A model generated the notes under the pieces. The model was not told where the DNA came from. It saw nothing but the letters and a program-made list of their open reading frames with translations, and did no database searches. Below are positions 1 through 5,097 of a DNA stretch of 5,097 nucleotides, one piece after another (within the stretch, counting starts at the first letter, position 1; every line of letters begins with the position of its first letter). The DNA comes from Nitriliruptoraceae bacterium (GTDB lineage Bacteria > Actinomycetota > Nitriliruptoria > Nitriliruptorales > Nitriliruptoraceae), in NCBI GenBank assembly GCA_007123425.1, contig SKLC01000211.1:1-5097 (forward strand), given 5' to 3'. The position numbers and the translations under genes are program-made.

Positions 1-1
1 G

Positions 2-208
2 GCCGTCGCCAGCCCCCAGCCCGACGAGGCCACGCCGGCCGCCAGCACCCGTCCCTCGCCCTGGACCTGGCTCCTGGTGCCGGTGTTCGCCGGTGGCGCC
101 TGGTTGGTGACCCGATCGCTGACCGCGCCGGTCACGGCCGCGGCCGGCGGCACCAGCGGGGCCATGTCGCGGCTGATCGCCAACCGCGGCGGACCCGCCC
201 CCGCCTGA
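2..208 (+). CDS. C-terminal end of an unrecognised protein with one probable membrane helix (partial)
   Basis: This is the tail of a gene that begins before the window; base 2 is the first base of a complete codon and a TGA stop lies at 206-208, giving 68 residues. The frame is supported by almost exclusive G or C at the third codon position, which the other two frames lack here. The visible part starts with a Pro/Ala/Thr-rich stretch (about residues 1-20). A hydrophobic segment with four Trp/Phe residues (about 21-36, WTWLLVPVFAGGAWLV) follows and looks like a single transmembrane helix. The protein ends in a small-residue-rich tail with two arginines (R57, R62). It could be the anchor of a membrane protein, but no family motif is visible and I do not assign a function. 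It reads in the same direction as the transporter operon but is separated from it by 131 bases containing a hairpin, so it is probably a separate transcription unit. Confidence 0.6.
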   Translation, partial: AVASPQPDEATPAASTRPSPWTWLLVPVFAGGAWLVTRSLTAPVTAAAGGTSGAMSRLIANRGGPAPA

Positions 209-214
209 GACGGC

Positions 215-251
215 GCGACGGCGCACGCACCCCTCTGCGCGTCGCCGTCGC
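215..251 (+). terminator. GC-rich hairpin, candidate terminator of the upstream gene
   Basis: A perfect 9-bp inverted repeat (GCGACGGCG at 215-223 with CGCCGTCGC at 243-251) continues, after a single bulged C at 224, into 4 more pairs (225-228 with 239-242) around a 10-base loop. It begins 6 bases after the stop codon of the upstream gene, the usual place for a terminator. No T-run follows, so it does not match the classical intrinsic terminator. Stems without a T tract are common behind actinobacterial genes, but termination here is inferred. It could instead be a structured leader or mRNA-stabilising element. Confidence 0.45.
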
Positions 252-279
252 GGATGGAGACGACCACCGCACGCACACC

Positions 280-292
280 GCGGACCGTCCGC
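280..292. promoter_or_regulatory. Short perfect inverted repeat upstream of the transporter operon, possible operator
   Basis: GCGGAC and GTCCGC form a perfect 6-bp inverted repeat around one central base (C286), about 48 bases before the start codon of the binding-protein gene. This position would suit a repressor site or a 5' leader hairpin. In DNA this rich in GC such short palindromes also arise by chance, and no convincing -10 or -35 box can be read nearby. The promoter of the operon is presumably within 252-326 but is not identifiable by eye. Confidence 0.2.
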
Positions 293-326
293 TGCTGCTG
301 CGGGCCCAGCCAACCCCTCGAAGACC

Positions 327-330
327 GGAG
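327..330 (+). promoter_or_regulatory. Ribosome binding site of the solute-binding protein gene
   Basis: A GGAG core lies 9 bases before the ATG at 340. It favours that ATG over the in-frame ATGs at 352 and 355, which have no comparable core at a suitable distance. Confidence 0.6.
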
Positions 331-339
331 CAGACGCAC

Positions 340-1818
340 ATGTCTGGGAAGATGATGCGCACCCTGGCCTCCATGTCGGCCCTGGCCCTCGTGATGGTCG
401 CCTGCGGCCAGCACCCGGGCGTCCACGTGGAGGGCGATCCGGTGGCCGGTCAGCAGGATGACGGCATGGGCGACACGACCCAGCAGGCGGCGGGCAACGG
501 TGGCGGCGACATGACCGTCGGCGACCAGGGTGAGCCCGTGGTGCCGGACGGCGACGGCGGCCCCGAGGTCGAGGACGCCGACGACGGCGACGCCGGCGAG
601 GCCGGTGGGAACGGCGCCAGTGCCGAGGCCGACGGCGACACCGACGAGGGGCAGGAGACCCAGGAGAACCAGGAACAGCAACAGCAGCAGGAGCCGCAGG
701 GCCAGGACCGCACCGGGGTCGACGACGACACCATCCGCCTCGCCGTGCACGCGCCCGCGACCGGCGCTGCGCCACTGCCCTCCCAGGCGTTCGAGCAGGC
801 AGGCGACCTCTACTGGCGATGGGTCATCGAGGAGCAGGGCGAGGAGATCCTGGGCCGGTCCAACGTCGAGGTCGAGTTCGCCGATGACCGCTACGAGCCC
901 ACGACGGCCCGCCAGGTCTGCCGGGAGATCGGGAGTCGCAACTTCCTGATGGTGGGCGGCGGTGGCACCGATGGCATCCAGGCCTGCGGGCAGCTCGCCG
1001 GCCAGATGAACGTGCCCTACTTCTCGCCGGGCGTGACCGAGGCGGGGCTGGAGGGCAACCCCTGGTACTTCCCGGTGTCGATGACCTACCGGCAGCAGGG
1101 CGATCTGCTCGCCCAGATGGTGGCCAGCAGGTTCAGCGGTGACACCGCGGCGGCCATCGTGACCCAGACCCCGAACTTCGACGGAGCGGTCCAGGGCTGG
1201 GAGCAGGGCGTCCAGCAGCACGGCGTCGACTATGCCGAGACCCTGCGCCACCCCCGTGGCCAGTCCGGCTGGTACGCGGACTTCGCCAACCGCCTCGGTG
1301 ACGCGGGCGTCGACGTGATCTACGTCAACACCAGCCCGCTGGACTACATCCGGTTCGCGCAGGTCGCCGATGACCAGGGCCACGACTTCCAGTTCGTCGG
1401 CGTGGGCGTGACGATGGGGCTCAACGACGTGCTCAGCAACGGCTGCCCCGAGGTCGACGGCGGGCTGTTCTTCTCGCCGTTCCCCTCGCTGGACGTCGTG
1501 GACGAGGTTGATCCGGAGTTCCGACAGGCGCTGAACCGGTTCGACGTGCCCGAGAGCGACCTCGCGATGGCGATCTGGGGCCTCGGCCGCGCGGCACACG
1601 AGCTGTTCGAGCGCTACGAGGCGCAGTTCGGCACCGACCTCACTCGCGAGGACTTCCGCGCGGTGGTCGACGGTGCCGGCACCGTGGACACGGGCGTCTT
1701 CCCGCCGGTCGACTACTCCCCGGACGTCGACTTCGGCGGGCAGGCGATGCATCTGCTCGAGGCCGACTGCTCGGCGGAGACCTACCGGGACGCCGGCACC
1801 AACCTGTCCAGCTTCTAG
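340..1818 (+). CDS. Solute-binding lipoprotein of a branched-chain amino acid-type (LivJ/LivK-like) ABC importer
   Basis: A 492-residue extracellular receptor that would capture the solute and deliver it to the LivH/LivM permease pair. Residues 1-21 are a lipoprotein signal peptide (K4 and R7, hydrophobic core, then a lipobox ending MVAC), with Cys22 as the lipidation site. Residues 23 to about 122 are a low-complexity Gly/Asp/Glu/Gln tether. The folded part starts near residue 126 (GVDDDTIRLAVHAPATGAAP), the typical beginning of a type I periplasmic-binding fold (Peripla_BP_6). Lobe one includes FADDRYEPTTARQVC (180-194), GGGGTDGIQACGQLA (206-220) and NVPYFSPGVTEAG (224-236). Lobe two includes FDGAVQGWEQG (280-290) and the strand VDVIYVN (324-330). 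Besides Cys22 there are four cysteines (194, 216, 369, 477), which could form two disulfides. At 492 residues it is longer than the usual 370-430 because of the tether. It is the first gene of the operon, 9 bases before livH. The family assignment is firm, but the substrate is not; amides, urea or other polar compounds are also known for this family. Confidence 0.92.
   Translation: MSGKMMRTLASMSALALVMVACGQHPGVHVEGDPVAGQQDDGMGDTTQQAAGNGGGDMTVGDQGEPVVPDGDGGPEVEDADDGDAGEAGGNGASAEADGDTDEGQETQENQEQQQQQEPQGQDRTGVDDDTIRLAVHAPATGAAPLPSQAFEQAGDLYWRWVIEEQGEEILGRSNVEVEFADDRYEPTTARQVCREIGSRNFLMVGGGGTDGIQACGQLAGQMNVPYFSPGVTEAGLEGNPWYFPVSMTYRQQGDLLAQMVASRFSGDTAAAIVTQTPNFDGAVQGWEQGVQQHGVDYAETLRHPRGQSGWYADFANRLGDAGVDVIYVNTSPLDYIRFAQVADDQGHDFQFVGVGVTMGLNDVLSNGCPEVDGGLFFSPFPSLDVVDEVDPEFRQALNRFDVPESDLAMAIWGLGRAAHELFERYEAQFGTDLTREDFRAVVDGAGTVDTGVFPPVDYSPDVDFGGQAMHLLEADCSAETYRDAGTNLSSF
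406..714 (+). repeat. Low-complexity tether-coding segment (Gly/Asp/Glu then Gln-rich) within the binding-protein gene
   Basis: This codes for residues 23-125 of the lipoprotein, between the lipidated cysteine and the binding domain. The first part is Gly/Gln/Asp-rich and the middle (about 61-109) is strongly acidic with iterated Asp-Gly and Glu-Ala units built from GACGGC and GCCGAG codons. The end (about 105-122) is Gln/Glu-rich with five consecutive glutamines at 676-690. It contains no hydrophobic pattern and no cysteine, so it should be disordered. It probably spaces the binding domain away from the membrane or through the cell wall. It is in frame with clean coding signal on both sides, so it is not an insertion artefact visible as a frameshift. 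Confidence 0.8.
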
Positions 1819-1824
1819 AAGGGG
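1817..1824 (+). promoter_or_regulatory. Ribosome binding site of livH, overlapping the preceding stop codon
   Basis: The octamer AGAAGGGG starts inside the TAG stop of the binding-protein gene. Its AGAAGG part lies 5 bases before the GTG at 1828 and 8 bases before the next in-frame GTG at 1831, so either could be the start. The identical octamer precedes livM. Confidence 0.65.
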
Positions 1825-1827
1825 CCC

Positions 1828-2922
1828 GTGGTGGCACAGGAGACGAAAGAGCCGACGCAGGAGGAGAGCGAGGCCGAGCGCGCGCACCCTCGCGGCCTGG
1901 CCGGCCTCGCCCGCCTCGGCGATGCGGCCCGCACGGGCACGTGGCTCGCGGAGCACCGCACGACGGTCCTCTGGGTGGTGGCCGGCATCGTGGGCGTGGC
2001 CGTGCTCGCCTCACTGCCGATCAATCTCGGTCGGGCGGCCATCGGCGGCGTCAGCCAGGGGGCCGTGTACGCGCTGGTGGCGCTGGGACTGGCACTGGTC
2101 TACACCTCCACCCGGGTGCTGAACTTCGCGCAGGGCGAGTTCGGCAGCATGGGGGCCTACGCCGCCTCGGCGCTGGTCGTGGGCGTCGGGTTCGAGCGAG
2201 GGGACGTCGGCCTCGTCAGCCTGTTCGTGGCCGCGTTCGTCGCCGTGGGCGTCGGCGCGCTGATCGCGGTGCTGACCAACCTGCTGGTGATCCGCCGCCT
2301 GGGATCGGCGTTCACGGCGCTGGTGGCCACCGCCGCGCTGTTCATGCTGATGCAGACCGCGCAGTTCTTGGCCTTCGGGCTGCAACGCCCGTTTCCCCGC
2401 ATCCGCGAGGGGACGGCGTTCGCCGCGTTCGGGACGAACGTGCTGTGGCAGGAGGTGGTGATCGTCGTCGTGCTGGCGGCGGTCGCCGCGCTGCTGGCCA
2501 TGCTGTTCCGCACGCCGCTGGGAGTGGCGCTGCTCGCCTCCGCGCAGGAGCCCTACGCCGCCTCGCTCTACGGCGTCTCGCCGAAGACGATGTCCAGCCT
2601 CGCTTGGGGCACCGCCGGCGCGCTCGCAGGGCTCGGGGGTCTGCTCGCCGGCGGGGTCTTCCGCAACATCGAGCCCGGGTTCATGACCACCGACTACCTC
2701 GTCCCGGCGTTCACGGGAGCGCTGCTGGGCGGCATCACCTCGATGTCCGGTGCGGTCGTCGGCGCGCTGCTGCTGGGCCTGGTGACGACGATCGCGCAGC
2801 AGCTGGTGACCAGCTACCAGCTCGACTCCGCGATCCCCAATGCGCCGGTCGCCTCCTCGTTCGTCGTGCTGCTGATCGTGCTGGCGGTCCGGCCGACCGG
2901 CCTGTTCGGGAAGAAGGGGTAG
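1828..2922 (+). CDS. livH: LivH-type inner-membrane permease of a branched-chain amino acid-type ABC importer
   Basis: One of the two membrane subunits that form the translocation path; 364 residues with a GTG start (1831 is a possible alternative). Residues 1 to about 45 are a hydrophilic, at first acidic N-terminal extension (four glutamates within residues 12-17, then Arg/His-containing) that most LivH proteins lack. A hydrophobic first segment (about 46-63) and the family core follow. Diagnostic LivH features are GLALVYTSTRVLNFAQGEFG (87-106), the cytoplasmic coupling-loop region AQEPYAASLYGVSPK (239-253), GALLGGITSMSGAVVGALLLG (about 297-317) and the C-terminal VRPTGLFG (354-361). About eight or nine hydrophobic segments are visible: 46-63, 70-92, 108-121, 127-155, 161-184, 207-227, 255-277, 289-328 (may be two) and 341-354. 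The canonical protein is about 290-310 residues, so the excess is explained by the N-terminal extension. It lies 9 bases after the receptor gene and 2 bases before livM, so the three are almost certainly co-transcribed. Confidence 0.95.
   Translation: MVAQETKEPTQEESEAERAHPRGLAGLARLGDAARTGTWLAEHRTTVLWVVAGIVGVAVLASLPINLGRAAIGGVSQGAVYALVALGLALVYTSTRVLNFAQGEFGSMGAYAASALVVGVGFERGDVGLVSLFVAAFVAVGVGALIAVLTNLLVIRRLGSAFTALVATAALFMLMQTAQFLAFGLQRPFPRIREGTAFAAFGTNVLWQEVVIVVVLAAVAALLAMLFRTPLGVALLASAQEPYAASLYGVSPKTMSSLAWGTAGALAGLGGLLAGGVFRNIEPGFMTTDYLVPAFTGALLGGITSMSGAVVGALLLGLVTTIAQQLVTSYQLDSAIPNAPVASSFVVLLIVLAVRPTGLFGKKG
2912..2919 (+). promoter_or_regulatory. Ribosome binding site of livM, inside the 3' end of livH
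   Basis: AGAAGGGG lies within the last codons of livH (encoding its terminal KKG) and ends 5 bases before the GTG at 2925. It is the same octamer that precedes livH. Its place inside the upstream gene implies that livM translation is coupled to termination of livH. Confidence 0.65.
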
Positions 2923-2924
2923 TC

Positions 2925-4043
2925 GTGTCGGACACCGTTGCACAGCCGCCCGTGCAGGCGCCGACCGAGGGCCCGGCGCACGGGGCGACCGGTCCGCCGG
3001 CCACGTGGCGCCCGTCGCCGACGGGGATGATCGCCCGCGCGCTGGTGCTCGCAGGGCTGCTGGCCATCGTGCTGGCCGCCCCGCCGATGATGCCGGGCGT
3101 GACCACCAACATCCTGTCGCGGGTCGCCGTCTTCGTCATCGTGGCGCTCAGCCTCAACATCCTGATCGGCTACACCGGCCAGATCTCGCTGGGTCACGGC
3201 GCGTTCCTGGGTGCCGGCGGGTTCGCCGCCGGAATCGCCATCACGAACCTGGGTCTGCCGTGGGCCTTCGCGCAGGTGGTCGCCGTGCTCGTCGGCGGCG
3301 CGTTCGCGCTGCTGTTGGGCCTGGTCGCGCTCCGGGTCAAGGGGCTCTACCTGGCCCTGGTGACCCTCGCCTACGGCCTGTTCGCCCAAGAGGTGCTCTT
3401 CGGGCTGGGATGGGTCAGTCGCGGCGGTGCCGGGATGCCGGCCGACCGCCCCGAGTGGGCGATGGGCGATGTGGCCTACGCCTACGTGTGCATCGCCGCG
3501 GTCGCGCTGATCTGGGCGCTGGACTGGCGCCTGACGAGCTCACGGGCCGGCCGGGCGATCCAGGCGCTGCGCGATTCGGAGAAGGTCGCCGCCTCGTGGG
3601 GGATCAACGTCACCAGCCACAAGCTGCTGGCCTTCGTCCTGTCCGGCATGGTCGCGGGGCTGGCGGGTGGCCTGTTCGCGTCGGTGGAGCAGCTGGTGTC
3701 GACCCAGACCTTCACCCTCGAATTGTCGCTGACCTTCCTCTTCATGGCGGTGCTGGGCGGGGCCGGGTCGCGCCCCGGTGTCGTGCTGGCGGCGGTGCTG
3801 CTGGGCTTCCTCGAGTTCTTCCTCGATCAGCTGGCGGCGGCCTTCGACCTGGCCGTGGACGGGTCGGCGGCGCCGCTGTTCTCCGCCCTGCTGGTCCTGC
3901 TGGTCCTGCTGTTCGTACCCGGCGGCCTCGCGCAGCTGCTGCGTGGCGTGTTCCGGTGGCTGAGCTTCCAGCCGTTCCGCGACCCTCGCGGCGACGACGA
4001 CAGCCAGCCCGCGATGGGAGGTGGTGACGGTGGCCGTCCTTAG
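2925..4043 (+). CDS. livM: LivM-type inner-membrane permease of a branched-chain amino acid-type ABC importer
   Basis: The second membrane subunit, pairing with LivH; 372 residues from a GTG start. The reading frame is open far upstream, but the ribosome binding site at 2912-2919 and the change in amino-acid character place the start at 2925. Residues 1 to about 33 are a Pro/Ala/Thr/Gly-rich hydrophilic extension. The core starts with a hydrophobic segment at about 35-52, followed by the hallmark LivM stretch SLNILIGYTGQISLGHGAF (76-94). The coupling-loop region has GRAIQALRDSEKVAASWGIN (209-228). Further family features are MAVLGGAGSRPGVVLAAVLLG (274-294, two to three glycine clusters typical of the last helices) and FVPGGL (330-335). 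About eight membrane segments can be seen. A polar, partly acidic tail (about 350-372, with DDDS at 357-360 and a glycine-rich end) follows the last helix. Length is somewhat above the common 310-360. The 3' end overlaps the start of livG, which indicates translational coupling. Confidence 0.95.
   Translation: MSDTVAQPPVQAPTEGPAHGATGPPATWRPSPTGMIARALVLAGLLAIVLAAPPMMPGVTTNILSRVAVFVIVALSLNILIGYTGQISLGHGAFLGAGGFAAGIAITNLGLPWAFAQVVAVLVGGAFALLLGLVALRVKGLYLALVTLAYGLFAQEVLFGLGWVSRGGAGMPADRPEWAMGDVAYAYVCIAAVALIWALDWRLTSSRAGRAIQALRDSEKVAASWGINVTSHKLLAFVLSGMVAGLAGGLFASVEQLVSTQTFTLELSLTFLFMAVLGGAGSRPGVVLAAVLLGFLEFFLDQLAAAFDLAVDGSAAPLFSALLVLLVLLFVPGGLAQLLRGVFRWLSFQPFRDPRGDDDSQPAMGGGDGGRP
4016..4021 (+). 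promoter_or_regulatory. Ribosome binding site that decides the livG start
   Basis: GGGAGG, the best Shine-Dalgarno core in the operon, lies in the 3' end of livM. It sits 8 bases before the GTG at 4030. The earlier in-frame GTGs at 4021 and 4024 overlap or abut this core and are therefore unlikely starts. Confidence 0.7.
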
Positions 4044-4806
4044 CGCCCGCGACGTCTCGATCAGCTTCGGAGGGCTCAAGGCCCTCACGGACGTCGACGT
4101 CGAGGTGAACGAGAACGAGATCGTCGGGCTCATCGGCCCGAACGGTGCCGGGAAGACGACGTTCTTCAACTGCATGACCGGCTTCTACACCCCGACCTCG
4201 GGGGATGTCTTCATCAACGGCGAGCGGGTCTCCGAGCTCCGGCCCGACCAACGGACCGTTCGCGGGGTCGGACGCACCTTCCAGCACGTGGGCCTGGTGC
4301 GCTCCTTCACGGTGCTGGAGAACGTCATGGTCGCCCAGCACCGTAAGGTGGGCTACGGCCTGCTGTCGGGACTGACGGGCATGCCCTGGGCCCTCGAGGA
4401 GGACAAGGTCCTGCGGGCCCGCGCCTACGAGGTGCTGGACTACCTGGGCCTGGCCCACCTCGCCGACGAGCGCCTGGGGGGCCTGTCCTACGGGATGCTC
4501 AAGCAGGTCGAGGTCGCGGCGGTGCTGGGCACCGACCCCGATGTGCTGATGCTGGACGAGCCGCTGGCGGGCCTGGGGCCCGAGGAGTCGGATGAGTTCG
4601 GCGAGCGGCTGCTCAGGATGCGGCGGGACCTGTCGCTGACGATCGTGGTGATCGAGCACCACGTGCCGTTCATGCTGCGGGTCTGCGACTACATCTACGT
4701 GCTGAACTTCGGGCGTCTGCTCGCCGAGGGCAAGCCGGAGGCCATCCGACAGAACCGCGACGTCGCCGAGGCCTACCTCGGCGAGGGCGCCGCGACGCTC
4801 GCCTGA
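4030..4806 (+). CDS. livG: LivG-type ATP-binding subunit of a branched-chain amino acid-type ABC importer
   Basis: A cytoplasmic ATPase that binds the coupling loops of the permeases and powers uptake; 258 residues when started at GTG 4030 (261 from GTG 4021). All nucleotide-binding elements are visible. These are Walker A GPNGAGKTT (36-44), the Q-loop glutamine in GRTFQ (Q85), an ABC signature of form LSYGM (152-156), Walker B VLMLDEP (172-178, catalytic Glu177), the D-loop AGLGPEE (180-186) and the switch histidine in VIEHH (His210). The stretch VRSFTVLENVMVAQH (90-104) and the C-terminal NFGRLLAEGKPEAI are typical of LivG rather than LivF, as is the roughly 25-residue insert between the Q-loop and the signature. 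The signature helix differs from the common LSYGQQR pattern (LSYGMLKQ), but no catalytic residue is missing, so it should be active. The start overlaps livM by 14 bases and the next gene follows after 10 bases. Import normally needs a second ATPase, LivF, which is not seen complete in this window. Confidence 0.95.
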   Translation: MAVLSARDVSISFGGLKALTDVDVEVNENEIVGLIGPNGAGKTTFFNCMTGFYTPTSGDVFINGERVSELRPDQRTVRGVGRTFQHVGLVRSFTVLENVMVAQHRKVGYGLLSGLTGMPWALEEDKVLRARAYEVLDYLGLAHLADERLGGLSYGMLKQVEVAAVLGTDPDVLMLDEPLAGLGPEESDEFGERLLRMRRDLSLTIVVIEHHVPFMLRVCDYIYVLNFGRLLAEGKPEAIRQNRDVAEAYLGEGAATLA

Positions 4807-4811
4807 GGAGG
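4805..4811 (+). promoter_or_regulatory. Ribosome binding site of the last, truncated gene
   Basis: GAGGAGG overlaps the TGA stop of livG and lies 5 bases before the GTG at 4817. This strong core supports translation of the frame that runs off the window and its coupling to livG. Confidence 0.65.
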
Positions 4812-4816
4812 CAGAC

Positions 4817-5097
4817 GTGTCCGACGACGAGCAGGCCATCGACCTCGACGCCGTCGAGTGGCGCACCGACGCCGACGGGACCGAGTTCTTCGTGCACGAG
4901 GGCCACCGCTACGAGCTGGGCGAGGACGGCTACGCCTACGACATGGGGTCGGCCGAGGTGGACGACCCGGCGCCCGAGGACGCGCACCCGGCCGGGCACG
5001 AGCCCGATGCCGGAACGGCTGGTGGCGCCGCCACCGCACCCGAGGCCGGCCACGGGGCAGGGCCACCCGCCCCGGGCGACACGGCCGCGACCCGGCA
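4817..5097 (+). CDS. N-terminal part of an unidentified acidic protein in the transporter operon (possibly an extended LivF)
   Basis: An open frame of 93 complete codons from a GTG start, without a stop before the window ends. It is supported by a strong ribosome binding site overlapping the livG stop, by a 10-base gap to livG and by near-total G/C at third codon positions. The first half (about 1-50) is acidic and aromatic: EWRTDADGTEFFVHEGHRYE (14-33), then YELG (32-35) and YDMG (41-44) as two similar tetrapeptides. From about 50 onward it turns into a disordered Ala/Pro/Gly/Glu/His-rich linker with no hydrophobic segment. No Walker motif or other known domain is reached before the edge. 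From the operon order the next gene should be livF, so this may be an N-terminal extension of LivF or an independent accessory protein. I cannot decide from this sequence, and the first half does not resemble a family I recognise. Confidence 0.72.
   Translation, partial: MSDDEQAIDLDAVEWRTDADGTEFFVHEGHRYELGEDGYAYDMGSAEVDDPAPEDAHPAGHEPDAGTAGGAATAPEAGHGAGPPAPGDTAATR

Noticed and set aside
291..302. Short CTG triplet run in the intergenic region
   Set aside because: Only about three units, well within chance for this composition.
676..690. CAG/CAA run as a possible phase-variable repeat
   Set aside because: There are only five glutamine codons, interrupted by a CAA, and a triplet change would keep the frame. 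It cannot switch the gene on or off.
530..949. Second plus-strand frame inside the receptor gene
   Set aside because: It gives an Arg/Thr/Pro-rich protein with no start signal. The lipoprotein frame explains the region completely.
2011..2943. Long minus-strand frame opposite livH
   Set aside because: The protein is an Arg/Gln/Gly-rich shadow with no domain, and the opposite strand holds a clear permease with family motifs.
1941..4043. A 700-residue frame that would fuse an upstream Arg/Gly-rich region to LivM
   Set aside because: The part before 2925 is an out-of-frame reading of livH with the low-complexity Arg/Ala/Gly composition typical of shadow frames in GC-rich DNA. LivM has its own ribosome binding site and start.
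3742..4866. Long minus-strand frame opposite livM and livG
   Set aside because: It lies opposite two unmistakable transporter genes. Its His/Gln/Arg-rich composition is the complement of their codons.
1..5097. RNA genes, CRISPR arrays, insertion sequences, prophage or defence genes
   Set aside because: No tRNA-like cloverleaf, spaced direct repeats, transposase motifs or terminal inverted repeats were seen. The DNA is almost fully occupied by transporter genes.

Overview
The window is a very GC-rich stretch of DNA. Nearly every codon in the real reading frames ends in G or C, there are several GTG starts, and strong GA-rich ribosome binding sites occur. This points to an actinobacterium. The acidic surface of the secreted protein hints at a salt-tolerant or marine lineage, but that is only an inference from composition.

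Layout, all on the + strand: (1) the last 68 codons of an unrecognised protein with one probable membrane helix, ending at 208; (2) a 131-base intergenic region with a GC-rich hairpin that may terminate the upstream gene, a short perfect inverted repeat that could be an operator, and the ribosome binding site of the next gene; (3) a tightly packed operon of the branched-chain amino acid (HAAT / Liv) ABC importer type. Its genes are a lipoprotein solute-binding protein (340-1818), a LivH-type permease (1828-2922), a LivM-type permease (2925-4043) and a LivG-type ATPase (about 4030-4806). A further co-transcribed gene starts at 4817 and runs off the end of the window.

The genes make up one importer. 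The lipoprotein captures a solute outside the membrane, LivH and LivM form the two halves of the channel, and LivG supplies one of the two ATPase domains. The expected second ATPase, LivF, is not visible. The open frame at 4817 is either the long N-terminal extension of LivF or an additional small acidic protein. The family is commonly annotated as leucine/isoleucine/valine transport, but the true substrate cannot be read from this sequence. The ligand-loop region of the binding protein departs from the classical LivJ/LivK pattern.

Most of the window is an ordinary transporter operon. The parts worth a second look are the roughly 100-residue acidic, Gln-rich tether on the binding protein, the hydrophilic extensions on the permeases, and the unidentified acidic reading frame at the right edge. 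I saw no mobile element, RNA gene, CRISPR array, phage gene or toxin-antitoxin module.
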